From: Tillandsia leiboldiana
Lineage: Eukaryota; Streptophyta; Magnoliopsida; Poales; Bromeliaceae
Reading direction: 5' to 3'
NCBI GenBank assembly: GCA_029204045.2
Contig: JAQNDB010000326.1
Span: 1 to 64,000 of the forward strand
DNA: 64,000 bases
Shown: positions 44,194-55,151 of the stretch, one piece after another
Numbering within the stretch: the stretch's first letter is position 1
Layout: every line of letters begins with the position of its first letter
Position numbers and translations under genes: made by a program
The notes under the pieces: generated by a model
Database searches by the model: none
Seen by the model: only the letters and a program-made list of their open reading frames with translations
Told to the model about the DNA's origin: nothing

Positions 44194-45759
44194 TTATTTC
44201 AAGGAAAGCATTCCAATTGCTTTTCGTAAATGAATAAAACGTTTTTGATCCAAAGGTTTTGTTAAAAAGTCAGCCAATTGATCCTCAGTTGAAATATATG
44301 AAAGTTGAAGAGTATTTGATTCAACTAGCTCTCTAAGAAAATGATATCTAAGTTCAATATGTTTTGTTCTAGAGTGCAACACAGGGTTTTTAGAAATGTT
44401 AATTGCACTTGTGTTGTCACAAAGAATTGTTACCGAAGATGCTGAAATGCGAAAGTCGCTCAATACGCTTTTCATCCAAATGAGTTGAGTTGAGCAACTT
44501 CCAGCTGAAATGTATTCCGCTTCGGCAGTCGAGAGTGCTATGCAATTCTGCTTTTTACTGTGCCATGCAACAAGGCAATGGCCAAGATAGAAGCATGCAC
44601 CACTCGTGCTTTTCCGATCATCCACTGATCCTGCCCAATCGGCATCTGAGTATCCAACAATATCCAGACTTGTTCCCATAGGATACCAAATTCCGAAATT
44701 AATTGATCCTTTGATGTACCGGATGATCCGTTTCACCGCTTTCAGGTGAACCTCCTTTGGTGCTGATTGATATCTCGCGCAAATCCCAACACTAAAGGAT
44801 ATATCCGGGCGACTAGCCGTGAGGTAAAGTAGACTTCCAATCATACTTCTATACAGTTTCTCGTCTACATTCTCACTATGTGATTCACTTCCAAGTCCCT
44901 TGTGGCTAGTTCCCATTGGAGTTGGCAAATCTTTACAATTTTCTAGATCAAACTTTTTGACCAACTCCATTGCATACTTGGATTGACTCAAGTGAATACC
45001 TTCATCATTTTGCTTAATTTGTAATCCAAGAAAATAAGTCAATTCGCCCATCATGGACATCTCAAATTCGCTTTCCATGGTCTCCGCGAATTTAGAAGCA
45101 TCATTATCTCTTGTTGCGCCAAATATTATGTCATCGACATAGATTTGTGCTACAATGAAATTGCTTTGATAATGCTTCACAAAGAGAGTCCTATCAGCTC
45201 CCCCTCGAGTATAGCCCTTCTCCAAAAGGTGCTTTGTTAACCTTTCGTACCATGCTCGCGGTGCTTGTTTCAGACCGTAAAGAGCCTTTTTCAAACGAAA
45301 AACATGGTTAGGTTGTTTATGATCTACAAAACCTTTCGGTTGAGCCACATAAACTTCCTCATTTAAAAAGCCATTTAGAAATGCGCTCTTAACGTCCATT
45401 TGAAATAATTTGATTTTAAAATGACAAGCAATAGCAAATAGTATACGAATGGACTCGAGTCTAGCTACAGGGGCGAATGTTTCGTCAAAGTCTATACCTT
45501 CTACTTGAGAATAACCTTGAGCAACTAATCGTGCCTTGTTCCTGATGATAGTACCATCCTCATTTTTCTTGTTCTTGAAGATCCATTTGGTACCTATCAC
45601 ATTATGTTGCTTTGGAGGCTTCGTTAATTCCCAGACTTTGTTTCGCTCAAATTGATGGAGCTCTTCCTGCATTGCTTTAATCCAGTAGTCATCCTGAAGA
45701 GCTTCATCTATGTTCTTTGGTTCGATTAAAGATACGTAGCAAGCGAATCCACAAACCAA
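44194..45759 (-). CDS. Copia RT and RNase H frame of F, open
   Basis: Intact frame of 521 codons. RVT_2 reverse transcriptase comes first: WIFKNKKNEDGT near residue 55, LVAQGYSQVEGIDFDETFAP, FQMDVKSAFLNG, and catalytic YVDD at 45130-45141. Then comes RNase H with SRPDISFSVG, YSDADWAGSVDDRKSTSG and STAEAEYISAGSC, ending at the usual pol C-terminus. The Met at 45759 is internal to the ancestral polyprotein, not a true start. Upstream integrase is split by E and frameshifted at about 45970, so no complete pol is made. Confidence 0.92.
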   Translation of the reverse strand: MVCGFACYVSLIEPKNIDEALQDDYWIKAMQEELHQFERNKVWELTKPPKQHNVIGTKWIFKNKKNEDGTIIRNKARLVAQGYSQVEGIDFDETFAPVARLESIRILFAIACHFKIKLFQMDVKSAFLNGFLNEEVYVAQPKGFVDHKQPNHVFRLKKALYGLKQAPRAWYERLTKHLLEKGYTRGGADRTLFVKHYQSNFIVAQIYVDDIIFGATRDNDASKFAETMESEFEMSMMGELTYFLGLQIKQNDEGIHLSQSKYAMELVKKFDLENCKDLPTPMGTSHKGLGSESHSENVDEKLYRSMIGSLLYLTASRPDISFSVGICARYQSAPKEVHLKAVKRIIRYIKGSINFGIWYPMGTSLDIVGYSDADWAGSVDDRKSTSGACFYLGHCLVAWHSKKQNCIALSTAEAEYISAGSCSTQLIWMKSVLSDFRISASSVTILCDNTSAINISKNPVLHSRTKHIELRYHFLRELVESNTLQLSYISTEDQLADFLTKPLDQKRFIHLRKAIGMLSLK

Positions 45760-46256
45760 CTGCTTCCGAGTTCTAACTCCTTCTTGTGGATCTCCAATGA
45801 TGTTCGATTCCGGATGATCCTTGGAGATTCATAACGTTTGTTGAAACGGAGTACTCGGAGATACATGAGATAATTCCTGCACATCAGATAAACTAGAAGA
45901 GCCATTAGATGCATCATTAATATTGGAAGTATTATCATGAGAAGATGCACTAACAGAAGAATCAACATCTAGAGAGATATCGAGGGTAGATTTTCATAAT
46001 CCAAAGTGAAAAGCTTCATCTACTTTAACATTTATAGATTCTACGATCGTCTTAGATTCAATGTTAAATACTCGATATGCTCTGCTATTCGTAGAATAAC
46101 CCAAAAAGATCCCTTCATCACTTCGAGAGTCGAACTTTCCAAGATTTTCACGGTCACGTAAAATGTAACATCGACTCCCGAAGATACGAAAGTATTTGAT
46201 ATTCGGTTTTCTACTAAACCACAGCTCATATGGTGTATTTAAAGTTCCTGGGCACA
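45760..46256 (-). pseudogene. Integrase C-terminal part and linker of F, left of E
   Basis: The stretch 45994-46256 has TLNTPYELWFSRKPNIKYF and GYSTNSRAYRVFN, the copia integrase C-terminal region. A frameshift around 45990 leads into the RT linker. It joins the piece at 54682 across E (AGTAA). Confidence 0.85.
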
Positions 46257-46261
46257 AGTAA

Positions 46262-49200
46262 TGTGAGGACCCGAATCCCCACTTTAGGGTTTACTGTTGG
46301 TTTGGAGGCTTCAGGGAGTGCGTGTGTGCGTGTCGGGCCCCAGATTTGGGTTTCTGGTAAATTTGGAGCTTGTTTTCTTTTCCGGAAGTCCATTTTGGGT
46401 GTGTGAGGTGTTTGCGCGCTTACTGGAGCCAAGAATGTGACCCGGAACAGAAATTGGAACAAGTCTACTCTTCCGGGAATTTTTGGGAAATTTTAGAAGT
46501 GGAATTTGGCCGAACGGACCTCGGATTTGGATTCAGCGCGCGAAAATGAGCGAAATGGACTATTTACTTGAATTTTTCGGAGCCCGGACGCGAAAACACG
46601 GAAATCGAGGCTTGGGTCACTATTCCGGCCGCCAGAGAAGCGCCGGCGGCGGCGGAGCGCGGCGGAGCGCGGCGGCGGAGGGCGGCGCAGGCGCGCGGTC
46701 CACCGCGGGGCGCGTGCACCGGGCGCGGGCCACGTGGAGGGCTGCGGTTGGCCGGCGCAGCGGGCGTGGTCCACGGGCCTTGGCGGGGTGCACGGTGGAC
46801 CGAGGACATGCCACGTGGCATCTCGTGGTTGGTGCGGTGTTGTGCACGCGGTCCACGAATTGTTGGCTCTGGTGCACGGTAGACCGGTGGACACGTGGCG
46901 TTGTCTGGTTGGCGGGTTCTGGTACACTCGGTCCACTCGGCAGTGGCGGCTGAGGCGGTGCCTCGGGGCACGTGCCCGACCCGGATCCGGCGGCGGCGCG
47001 ACCGCGCACGTCGCGCGACGTGCGCGTTGACCGGGGCGGTTTGGGGGCGCCACGTGGCGCCCCGTGGTTGGTCGGGCGCAGCGGTGCACGTCGCCTGGTC
47101 GGGACACGTGGCATCGCTGGATTCGTCAGGGTTCGTGCGCCGGGTGCAGGGGGGCGAATCAGGGACACGTGGCGGCCTGAGAATGATTCGGGCGCATACA
47201 GTAACGGTCCGGGCCCGTTACTGTAGCAGCCCGGAAAATTCGGGCGCCCGAATTCCCTGGGCCCAAAAATCCGAAAGTTGCTTTTGGGCTGATTTTTCCT
47301 GGAGCCTATAAATAGGCTGCTTTGGGCCGACTTTTTCACCCCTTTTTCGTGAGATTTGGCTCTTGAGCCTTTCATGAAATTTTCTCCTCTCCCTCTTACC
47401 AATCTTCCCGCAAAGTTTCAGATTTTCTGGAGGCTCCGGCGACGACGTTTCCGGCATCGTAGCGCAGTACGGCGTGTTTCTGTTGGAGGCCCGTTATCGC
47501 CGCATTTCGGTCTAAAAATTCCACAGAGCCACCCCGACAGTCTTTTTCAGCGATTTTTGCGGCGTTGGATTCACGAGAGGTATATCTTCGACTTTCGTGT
47601 TGAGTGTTTTGTCTAGATTTGGGCTTTTGGCACGGTTTTCGAGGCATTACTGAGCCACTATTTTGCTGTGAGATTCCTGGACAGCACTCACTTCGCAGAT
47701 TTTTATCTCCTCATCTGGACATCGAAATTCGACGATTCAAGAGCCTATCGACATCTACACTTCCCGAGAATCGTCATGATATTTTTATCGGAATTTATGG
47801 AAGAATATTTTCAGGTAAAATTTTCGTGTGAACAGGGACTGTGCATGCAGATTTCTGAATGTGGATTTTTGTGTGAATTGCTTGTAGATTGTGAATTGTT
47901 GTTGTACCCAGGACTTTTAGAGCCCCACTCTGGTGCCCTTTGCACCGTGGACTGGGTGAATTGTCGATTTGTGGGTATCATATCTGTACCGTCCCGGACT
48001 GTTAGCGTGTTCAGGTGGGTGATCCTGCTTTCAAAATCTATGGACTGCACTCTAATTCTACGAATATAGTAGCATGCATGTTAATTTATGACCCCAATAT
48101 TAGGTGAGAACTGTATGTTAGTACCCACAGTTGATAGCTGTTAAATCTGATGACCTCATTGAACCACTGGCATTATTTGAACTCTTACAACATGAAAACT
48201 CAACTTAGCTTAAATGTCAGTTAATTAATTATTCATGCACAATTAGACTACAGATAATGTGAACATGTATTCAGATTTGCTCATCACCTTAGCTTCCCCA
48301 CAGTGGTTGTACTCTTGTCATTCTGGACATAGTGATTTTTCCCCCGAGTCGCGGGCTGGGAGGTTTATTAGCTAGGGTTGCATTTGCACTCGCGTCTGGG
48401 GACCGAGTGGCGTCTGTAGCAGTCTGCAGACCAGCTTGCATTATGATAGTGACAGTGATATTGGCTCTGGGATCTTTGGGACATGGTCATAGTGACAGTG
48501 TGGATTTTTAGCCAGTGAGTGAGATAGTGATTGGATCATAGCCTGCATGAGCCACATTTGTGTTCGACAGTGTTGCGCAGATATTTTACTCGTGTGGGTC
48601 GCTCCCCTCGAGTGCCACTCCGGAGTAGGCGAGACCGGGTTGTAGTACCGGTTTGAGATTGAGCTAGATACCGGGTTGGAGTACCGGACATACCTACAGC
48701 AGTAGGTAGGCGCAGGCTTGACTGGACCCGTTGTGGCCGTCAGTTTGGATTAAGTGATTTGAGTTGAGTATCAGTAGCGGCATATCGTCCTTCTGTACTA
48801 TTCCTTGAGCATTTCAGATAGAGGCATAGTAGCAGTAGATGTTTACTTTCCAGCTTTTCTATATTGCATTTCTTTTGTTACTTTATGCCTCTAGTGAACT
48901 TAGTGGGCAGATCGTCGGGCTTGTTGGCGGCACCCACTGAGAACTACTGTGGGAGGTAGTTCTCACACCCGTCGTGGTGTCTTTTTCCCCAGGGACTTCA
49001 GCTCCAGTTCCTGCGGTACCAGTTGCTGATCCTGCTCCTTCAGACCGAGGTAAGGGAGTCGCGAGATAGATCCCTTTCCCCCCCTTCAGCTTCAGTGTGT
49101 TATAGAGGTACCCTTATATTTTGGTGGTGTCATGCTTGAGAGATCATGTAGTGAGGGATCGAGTTGTACTCTTTTGTTTTCTTTTGAGAGACTTCTGTAT

Positions 49201-49404
49201 TACTAGTGAGGATTTTATGTATTATATTTTCGAGAGACTTTCTTCTTTCTGTTCATAGTTAGATTTTTTTTTATTCTACAGCTCTGATATCTGTTAGTAT
49301 AGATGCTTATTTGCAGGTAGACGCTACGTCTCTACGGGGCTTCCTGTAGGGACGGCGGATCTGTTGGCGAGCCCGGGGTACAGTTCCGACCCCGGGGCGT
49401 GACA
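46262..49404 (+). repeat. 5' LTR of E
   Basis: TATA box TATAAATA at 47307 in the inverted repeat AGCCTATAAATAGGCT. GC-rich 46620-47210. Donor-like CAG|GTAAAA (47813) and CCGAG|GTAAGG (49050). Ends CCCCGGGGCGTGACA. Confidence 0.94.
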
Positions 49405-49414
49405 GATTAGAGTG

Positions 49415-49425
49415 GTATCAGAGAC
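49415..49425 (+). other. Primer-binding site of E
   Basis: TGGTATCAGAG about eight bases after the LTR end, in the context GATTAGAGTGGTATCAGAG shared with G. Confidence 0.9.
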
Positions 49426-49585
49426 TAGGATTTAGGTCTTGGAGGACTTAGGAACCCTAGGCTTATGGTTAAACCCTAGGATGACCCACGTGAGAGCCGA
49501 GACTTTTTAGCGAAAGTCTGGATTGGGTATCTAACTCTCCCGAATGGATTGGAATGAGTGATAGACATGCCTTCCTTCTGTAGCG

Positions 49586-49611
49586 ACTATGTTGGCTGCA
49601 GACAACATAGT
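49586..49611 (+). other. Leader hairpin with palindromic loop, element E
   Basis: A 9-bp perfect stem ACTATGTTG/CAACATAGT with loop GCTGCAGA, which contains the self-complementary CTGCAG. The counterpart in G (63584-63609) differs in stem and loop only by paired changes. Confidence 0.75.
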
Positions 49612-49704
49612 GCTTCGGGAAGGGGGACATGCCTTTTGACTTTCGCTAGATTGGGTCGAGTGTTGCTTCTGGTTTTGATTGTTTGTTTTGTCCCTCAGGT
49701 GGGG

Positions 49705-51252
49705 ATGCCTCCTCGACGTTCGATGGTGACTCGCTCGCAGCCTTCGTCCTCTGAGCCCGAGCAGGAGGACTCGGGACGAGGACACCAGGCTGAGATTCAG
49801 GAGCTCCGTGCCCAGATGGCACAGATGGCTGAGGCGTCTCGACGCCAGGAGGAGGCAGTGGCACGGCTGATGCTCATGCTGGAGCAGAGAGCGCAGCCGA
49901 CGGTGGCACCCCCTGAGAGTTCCCCGGTGCCTTCTTCTCCTATGGTGGCGCCCCCTGTTGTGCAGCCTGCACCGGCGATTCCACTTGAGCCAGTTTCGAG
50001 TAGACCACCGGCTGGGGCATCAGGTTCGTTGACTTTGGCGGAGCAGCGGGAGGTGATGGAATTGTTGATAAGATTTCGCAAGTTTGATCCACCCCGCTTT
50101 TCGGGTATGAGTGCTGAGCCGTGGGCGGCCGAGTCTTGGATATCAGCCATGGAGCGCCACTTTGAGAGCCTGTTTGTGGATGAGAGGTTTCGAGTTATTC
50201 TGGCTACACACTTCCTGGAGAGCTACGCCGAGGCATGGTGGCGGCGTGTGCGACCAGCTGGTCCACCTGGGGCGCAGCTTCTTTCTTGGGCTGAGTTTCG
50301 GAGCATGTTGTTGGGGGCATTCTTTCCTGAGAGCGTCAGACAGCGACTGGAGGAGCAGCTGAAGAATCTCCGACAGGGAGATAGGCCCGTGCACATGTAC
50401 ATAGCTGAATTCAATCAGCTATTGGCATGCTTGCCACACGTGGCCAGGGACGAGAGCCACCGTATTTACATGTTTGAGAGGGGACTACGCAGGGATATCT
50501 ACCAGTTTGTTCGCTCCCGCAGACTGCAGACTTTGGAGGCCTCGATGGAGCAGGCCTTGTATGTGGAGTGTGGAGAGGCCGTGATGTCTGAGGTATCTCC
50601 GGCCCCTGTAGCGACTTCTGGGGCGAAGCGTCCGGCTTCTCCGGAGGAGGGGCAGTCTAGCCAGCAGGAACCCCTGAGACCTCCGCGTTTCCACCCTCAG
50701 GGCCGGGGGCATCAGGGACACCAGAGATCGGGGGCGTCTCGCCAAATACAGCAGCAACAGCGTCGACCCCCACAACAGCAGTTTTCACAGCAGACTTCTC
50801 AGCAGCAGCGCCCAGATCGGTGTATTATCTGTGGAGGCTCTCACCTACCGACTCTGTGCCCGCAGAGACAGGGCCATTGTTTTCGCTGCGGGCAGGCCGG
50901 TCACTTTGCGAGCGTGTGCCCCAGAGCCGGCCCTCCAGCTCCATCATCAGCGTCTGCACCGTCTGTTCCTTACCAGCCAGCCAGCCCTACTGCGGCCTAC
51001 AGCAGGCCAGATTTTGCCTCATCTTCTACTCGACAGTTAGAGCGACGTCCCCCGGCACCGAGCGGTCGTGTTTATGCCGCTCAGGTTGAGGACACTTCAG
51101 CAGCAGAGCAGGTCGTCGCAGGTATTGTTCTGATCCTAGCAGTCCGTGCTCGGGCTCTTTTGTTACCGATGCATCTCATTCATTCATCTGTAGAGCTTTT
51201 GCATCTCTGCGTGATATCAGGGCATGTGCATCTTTGCTTAATTAAGGGATAG
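49705..51252 (+). CDS. Gag of gypsy element E
   Basis: Start chosen at MPPRRSMVTRSQ, six bases after the acceptor-like TTGTTTTGTCCCTCAG. The frame is open further upstream but that stretch holds the leader hairpin. About 515 codons. Order: N-terminal coiled coil (IQELRAQMAQMAEASRRQEE); Pro-rich linker; retrotransposon gag domain (FDPPRFSGMSAEPWAAESWI through LARCLPHVARD-like region, about residues 130-290); Gln/Arg-rich segment; two zinc knuckles CIICGGSHLPTLC and CFRCGQAGHFASVC. The C-terminus runs into the first residues of protease, then shifts frame at the point where the DTGA-type triad should begin, and ends. An intact structural protein is plausible. Confidence 0.9.
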   Translation: MPPRRSMVTRSQPSSSEPEQEDSGRGHQAEIQELRAQMAQMAEASRRQEEAVARLMLMLEQRAQPTVAPPESSPVPSSPMVAPPVVQPAPAIPLEPVSSRPPAGASGSLTLAEQREVMELLIRFRKFDPPRFSGMSAEPWAAESWISAMERHFESLFVDERFRVILATHFLESYAEAWWRRVRPAGPPGAQLLSWAEFRSMLLGAFFPESVRQRLEEQLKNLRQGDRPVHMYIAEFNQLLACLPHVARDESHRIYMFERGLRRDIYQFVRSRRLQTLEASMEQALYVECGEAVMSEVSPAPVATSGAKRPASPEEGQSSQQEPLRPPRFHPQGRGHQGHQRSGASRQIQQQQRRPPQQQFSQQTSQQQRPDRCIICGGSHLPTLCPQRQGHCFRCGQAGHFASVCPRAGPPAPSSASAPSVPYQPASPTAAYSRPDFASSSTRQLERRPPAPSGRVYAAQVEDTSAAEQVVAGIVLILAVRARALLLPMHLIHSSVELLHLCVISGHVHLCLIKG

Positions 51253-51543
51253 GAATTTTGTGACTTGCATTAGCGTTTGGATTCATCCCTGTATCTTCCA
51301 GCAGAAGCGAATTTTTCGGCGTAATTCGAATAGTTTGTACGTGTAGAGAGTTGGCTGTTCTTCCTCGTCCCCGGTGTTTGGAGAATTTCTAAGCTTTATC
51401 CAGCGGTTGGACTCACTTTGTGGAGAGTTTGTAGTGACTGGGGAGTTAGAGTGTGTTTTGTTGGAGGCTTACCTTTGGGCCTGGAGACTCCCTTTTGAGC
51501 CGTGTTTGTTTCGAGGACGAAACTTTCTTTTAGTGGGGGAGGA
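51253..51543 (+). other. 3' internal end of E
   Basis: Protease start remnant (DASHSFI-like words in a shifted frame near 51165-51190), then untranslated sequence with TTTCGAGGACGAAAC and the polypurine tract. All of RT to integrase is missing between them. Confidence 0.7.
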
Positions 51544-54500
51544 TGTGAGGACCCGAATCCCCACTTTAGGGTTTACTGTTGTTTTGGAGGCTTCAGGGAG
51601 TGCGTGTGTGCGTGTCGGGCCCCAGATTTGGGTTTCTGGTAAATTTGGAGCTTGTTTTCTTTTCCGGAAGTCCATTTTGGGTGTGTGAGGTGTTTGCGCG
51701 CTTACTGGAGCCAAGAATGTGACCCGGAACGGAAATTGGAACAAGTCTACTCTTCCGGGAATTTTTGGGAAATTTTAGAAGTGGAATTTGGCCGAACGGA
51801 CCTCGGATTTGGATTCAGCTCGCGAAAACGAGCGAAATGGACTATTTACTTGAATTTTTCGGAGCCCGGACGCGAAAACACGAAAATCGAGGCTTGGGTC
51901 ACTGTTCCGGCCGCCGGAGAAGCGCCGGCGGCGGCGGAGCGCGGCGGAGCGCGGCGGCGGAGGGCGGCGCAGGCGCGCGGTCCACCGCGGGGCGCATGCA
52001 CCGGGCGCGGGCCACGTGGAGGGCTGCGGTTGGCCGGCGCAGCGGGCGCGGTCCACGGGCCTTGGCGGGGTGCACGGTGGACCGAGGACATGCCACGTGG
52101 CATCTCGTGGTTGGTGCGGTGTTGTGCACGCGGTCCACGAATTGTTGGCTCTGGTGCACGGTAGACCGGTGGACACGTGGCGTTGTCTGGTTGGCGGGTT
52201 CTGGTGCACTCGGTCCACTCGGCAGTGGCGGCTGAGGCGGTGCCTCGGGGCGCGTGCCCGACCCGGATCCGGCGGCGGCGCGACCACGCACGTCGCGCGA
52301 CGTGCGCGTTGACCGGGGCGGTTTGGGGGCGCCCCGTGGTTGGTCGGGCGCAGCGATGCACGTCGCCTGGTCGGGACACGTGGCATCGCTGGATTCGTCA
52401 GGGTTCGTGCGCCGGGTGCAGGGGGCGAATCAGGGACACGTGGCGGCCTGAGAATGATTCGGGCGCATACAGTAACGGTCCGGGCCCGTTACTGTAGCAG
52501 CCCGGAAAATTCGGGCGCTCGAATTCCCTGGGCCCAAAAATCCGAAAGTTGCTTTTGGGCTGATTTTTCCTGGAGCCTATAAATAGGCTGCTTTGGACCG
52601 ACTTTTTCACCCCTTTTTCGTGAGATTTGGCTCTTGAGCCTTTCATGAAATTTTCTCCTCTCCCTCTTACCAATCTTCCCGCAAAGTTTCAGATTTTCTG
52701 GAGGCTCCGGCGACGACGTTTCCGGCATCGTAGCGCAGTACGGCGTGTTTCTGTTGGAGGCCCGTTATCGCCGTATTTCGGTCTAAAAATTCCACAGAGC
52801 CACCCCGACAGTCTTTTTCAGCGATTTTTGCGGCGTTGGATTTATGAGAGGTATATCTTCGACTTTCGTGTTGAGTGTTTTGTCTAGATTTGGGCTTTTG
52901 GCACGGTTTTCGAGGCATTACTGAGCCACTATTTTGCTGTGAGATTCCTGGACAGCACTCACTTTGTGGATTTTTATCTCCTCATCTGGACATCGGAATT
53001 CGACGATTTAAGAGCCTATCGACATCTACACTTCACGAGGATCGTCATGGTATTTTTATCGGAATTTATGGAAGAATATTTTCAGGTAAAATTTTAGTGT
53101 GAACAGGGACTGTGCATGCAGATTTCTGAATGTGGATTTTTGTGTGAATTGCTTGTAGATTGTGAATTGTTGTTGTACCCAGGACTTTTAGAGCCCCACT
53201 CTGGTGCTCTTTGCACCGTGGACTGGGTGAATTGTCGATTTGTGGGTATCATATCTGTACCGTCCCGGACTGTTAGCGTGTTCAGGTGGGTGATCCTGCT
53301 TTCAAAATCTATGGACTGCACTCTAATTCTGCGAATATAGTAGCATGCATGTTAATTTATGACCCCAATATTAGGTGAGAACTGTATGTTAGTACCCACA
53401 GTTGATAGCTGTTAAATCTGATGACCTCATTGAACCACTGGCATTATTTGAACTCTTACAACATGAAAACTCAACTTAGCTTAAATGTCAGTTAATTAAT
53501 TATTCATGCACAATTAGACTACAGAAAATGTGAACGTGTATTCAGATTTGCTCATCACCTTAGCTTCCCCACAGTGGTTGTACTCTTGTCATTCTGGACA
53601 TAGTGATTTTTCCCCCGAGTCGCGGGCTGGGAGGTTTATTAGCTAGGGTTGCATTTGCACTCGCGTCTGGGGACCGAGTGGCGTCTGTAGCAGTCTGCAG
53701 ACCAGCTTGCATTATGATAGTGACAGTGATATTGGCTCTGGGATCTTTGGGACATGGTCATAGTGACAGTGTGGATTTTTAGCCAGTGAGTGAGATAGTG
53801 ATTGGATCATAGCCTGCATGAGCCACATTTGTGTTCGACAGTGTTGCGCAGATATTTTACTCGTGTGGGTCGCTCCCCTCGAGTGCCACTCCGGAGTAGG
53901 TGAGACCGGGTTGTAGTACCGGTTTGAGATTGAGCTAGATACCGGGTTGGAGTACCCGACATACCTACAGCAGTAGGTAGGCGCAGGCTTGACTGGACCC
54001 GTTGTGGCCGTCAGTTTGGATTAAGTGATTTGAGTTGAGTATCAGTACCGGCATATCGTCCTTCTGTACTATTCCTTGAGCATTTCAGATAGAGGCATAG
54101 TAGCAGTAGATGTTTACTTTCCAGCTTTTCTATATTGCATTTCTTTTGTTACTTTATGCCTCTAGTGGACTTAGTGGGCAGACCGTCGGGCTTGTTGGCG
54201 GCACCCACTGAGAACTACTGTGGGAGGTAGTTCTCACACCCGTCGTGGTGTCTTTTTCCCCAGGGACTTCAGCTCCAGTTCCTGCGGTACCAGTTGCTGA
54301 TCCTGCTCCTTCAGACCGAGGTAAGGGAGTCGCGAGATAGATCCCTTCCCCCCCCTTCAGCTTCAGTGTGTTATAGAGGTACCCTTATATTTTGGTGGTG
54401 TCATGTTTGAGAGATCATGTAGTGAGGGATCGAGTTGTACTCTTTTGTTTTCTTTTGAGAGACTTCTGTATTACTAGTGAGGATTTTATGTATTATATTT

Positions 54501-54676
54501 TCGAGAGACTTTCTTCTTTCTGTTCATAGTTAGATTTTTTTTTTATTCTACAGCTCTGATATCTGTTAGTATAGATGCTTATTTGCAGGTAGACGCTACG
54601 TCTCTACGGGGCTTCCTGTAGGGATGGCGGATCTGTTGGCGAGCCCGGGGTACAGTTCCGACCCCGGGGCGTGACA
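51544..54676 (+). repeat. 3' LTR of E
   Basis: Differs from the 5' LTR by scattered substitutions and a 10-base loss near 52330, where GCGCCACGTGGCGCC became GCGCC. It is preceded by TTTCGAGGACGAAAC (about 51508) and AGTGGGGGAGGA (51532-51543). Confidence 0.94.
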
Positions 54677-54681
54677 AGTAA

Positions 54682-55084
54682 ACTCTATTAATGACATAGA
54701 CAGCGGTGTTCACGGCTTCAGCCCAAAAATGTAGCGGTAAATTTCGGCTATGAAGCATCACACGCGCCATCTCTTGTACAACCCTGTTTTTGCGCTCAAC
54801 AACACCATTCTGCTGAGGTGTATAGGGTGCCGAGAATTCATGTTTAATGCCATTTGAAGTGCAAAAATCAATGAATTTTGAATTTATGAATTCTCCGCCT
54901 CTATCACTTCTAACAAGAATGATCTTTTCATTCTTTTCAATCATAATACGATGGCAAATCTCATGAAAAGAGTCAAACGTATCAGCTTTCTCTTTTAAAA
55001 ATGCTACCCAAGAAAACCTAGAGAAATTATCAACTAATAAGAAAATGTACCATTTACCTCCCAAGGATGGTTGACGGGTCGGCC
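54682..55084 (-). pseudogene. Integrase core of F, right of E
   Basis: Carries VDNFSRFSWVAFLKEKADTF, VRSDRGGEFINSKF and PQQNGVVERKNRVVQ, so the D, D and E positions are present. Homology to C stops at 55084. Beyond it the zinc finger and protease are missing. Confidence 0.88.
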
Positions 55085-55151
55085 AAAAGAAAAAGAAGAA
55101 AAGAAAATAGTCTACATAAACTACACAAGATTTAATCGTAGAACGATTAAA
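55085..55151. other. Filler at a deletion junction in F
   Basis: 67 bases with no counterpart in C, replacing about 630 bases of protease and gag-pre-integrase sequence. It starts purine-rich and ends in a perfect hairpin, TTTAATCGT-AGA-ACGATTAAA (55131-55151). Confidence 0.75.

Larger units (their letters stand above)
46262..54676 (+). mobile_element. Gag-only Ty3/gypsy element E
   Basis: 8415 bases, TGTGAGGACC to GGCGTGACA, perfect AGTAA duplications (46257-46261, 54677-54681). LTRs are 46262-49404 (3143) and 51544-54676 (3133). The internal region of 2139 bases holds a primer-binding site, a leader hairpin, gag, the first few residues of protease, and a polypurine-rich 3' end. RT, RNase H and integrase are absent. 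LTRs near-identical, so a recent mover that must have used proteins from elsewhere, unless the loss followed insertion. Confidence 0.94.

Noticed and set aside
46483..47311. Arg/Gly/Pro-rich ORFs repeated at 51765-52582
   Set aside because: GC-rich part of the two LTRs of E, open on both strands with no motif.
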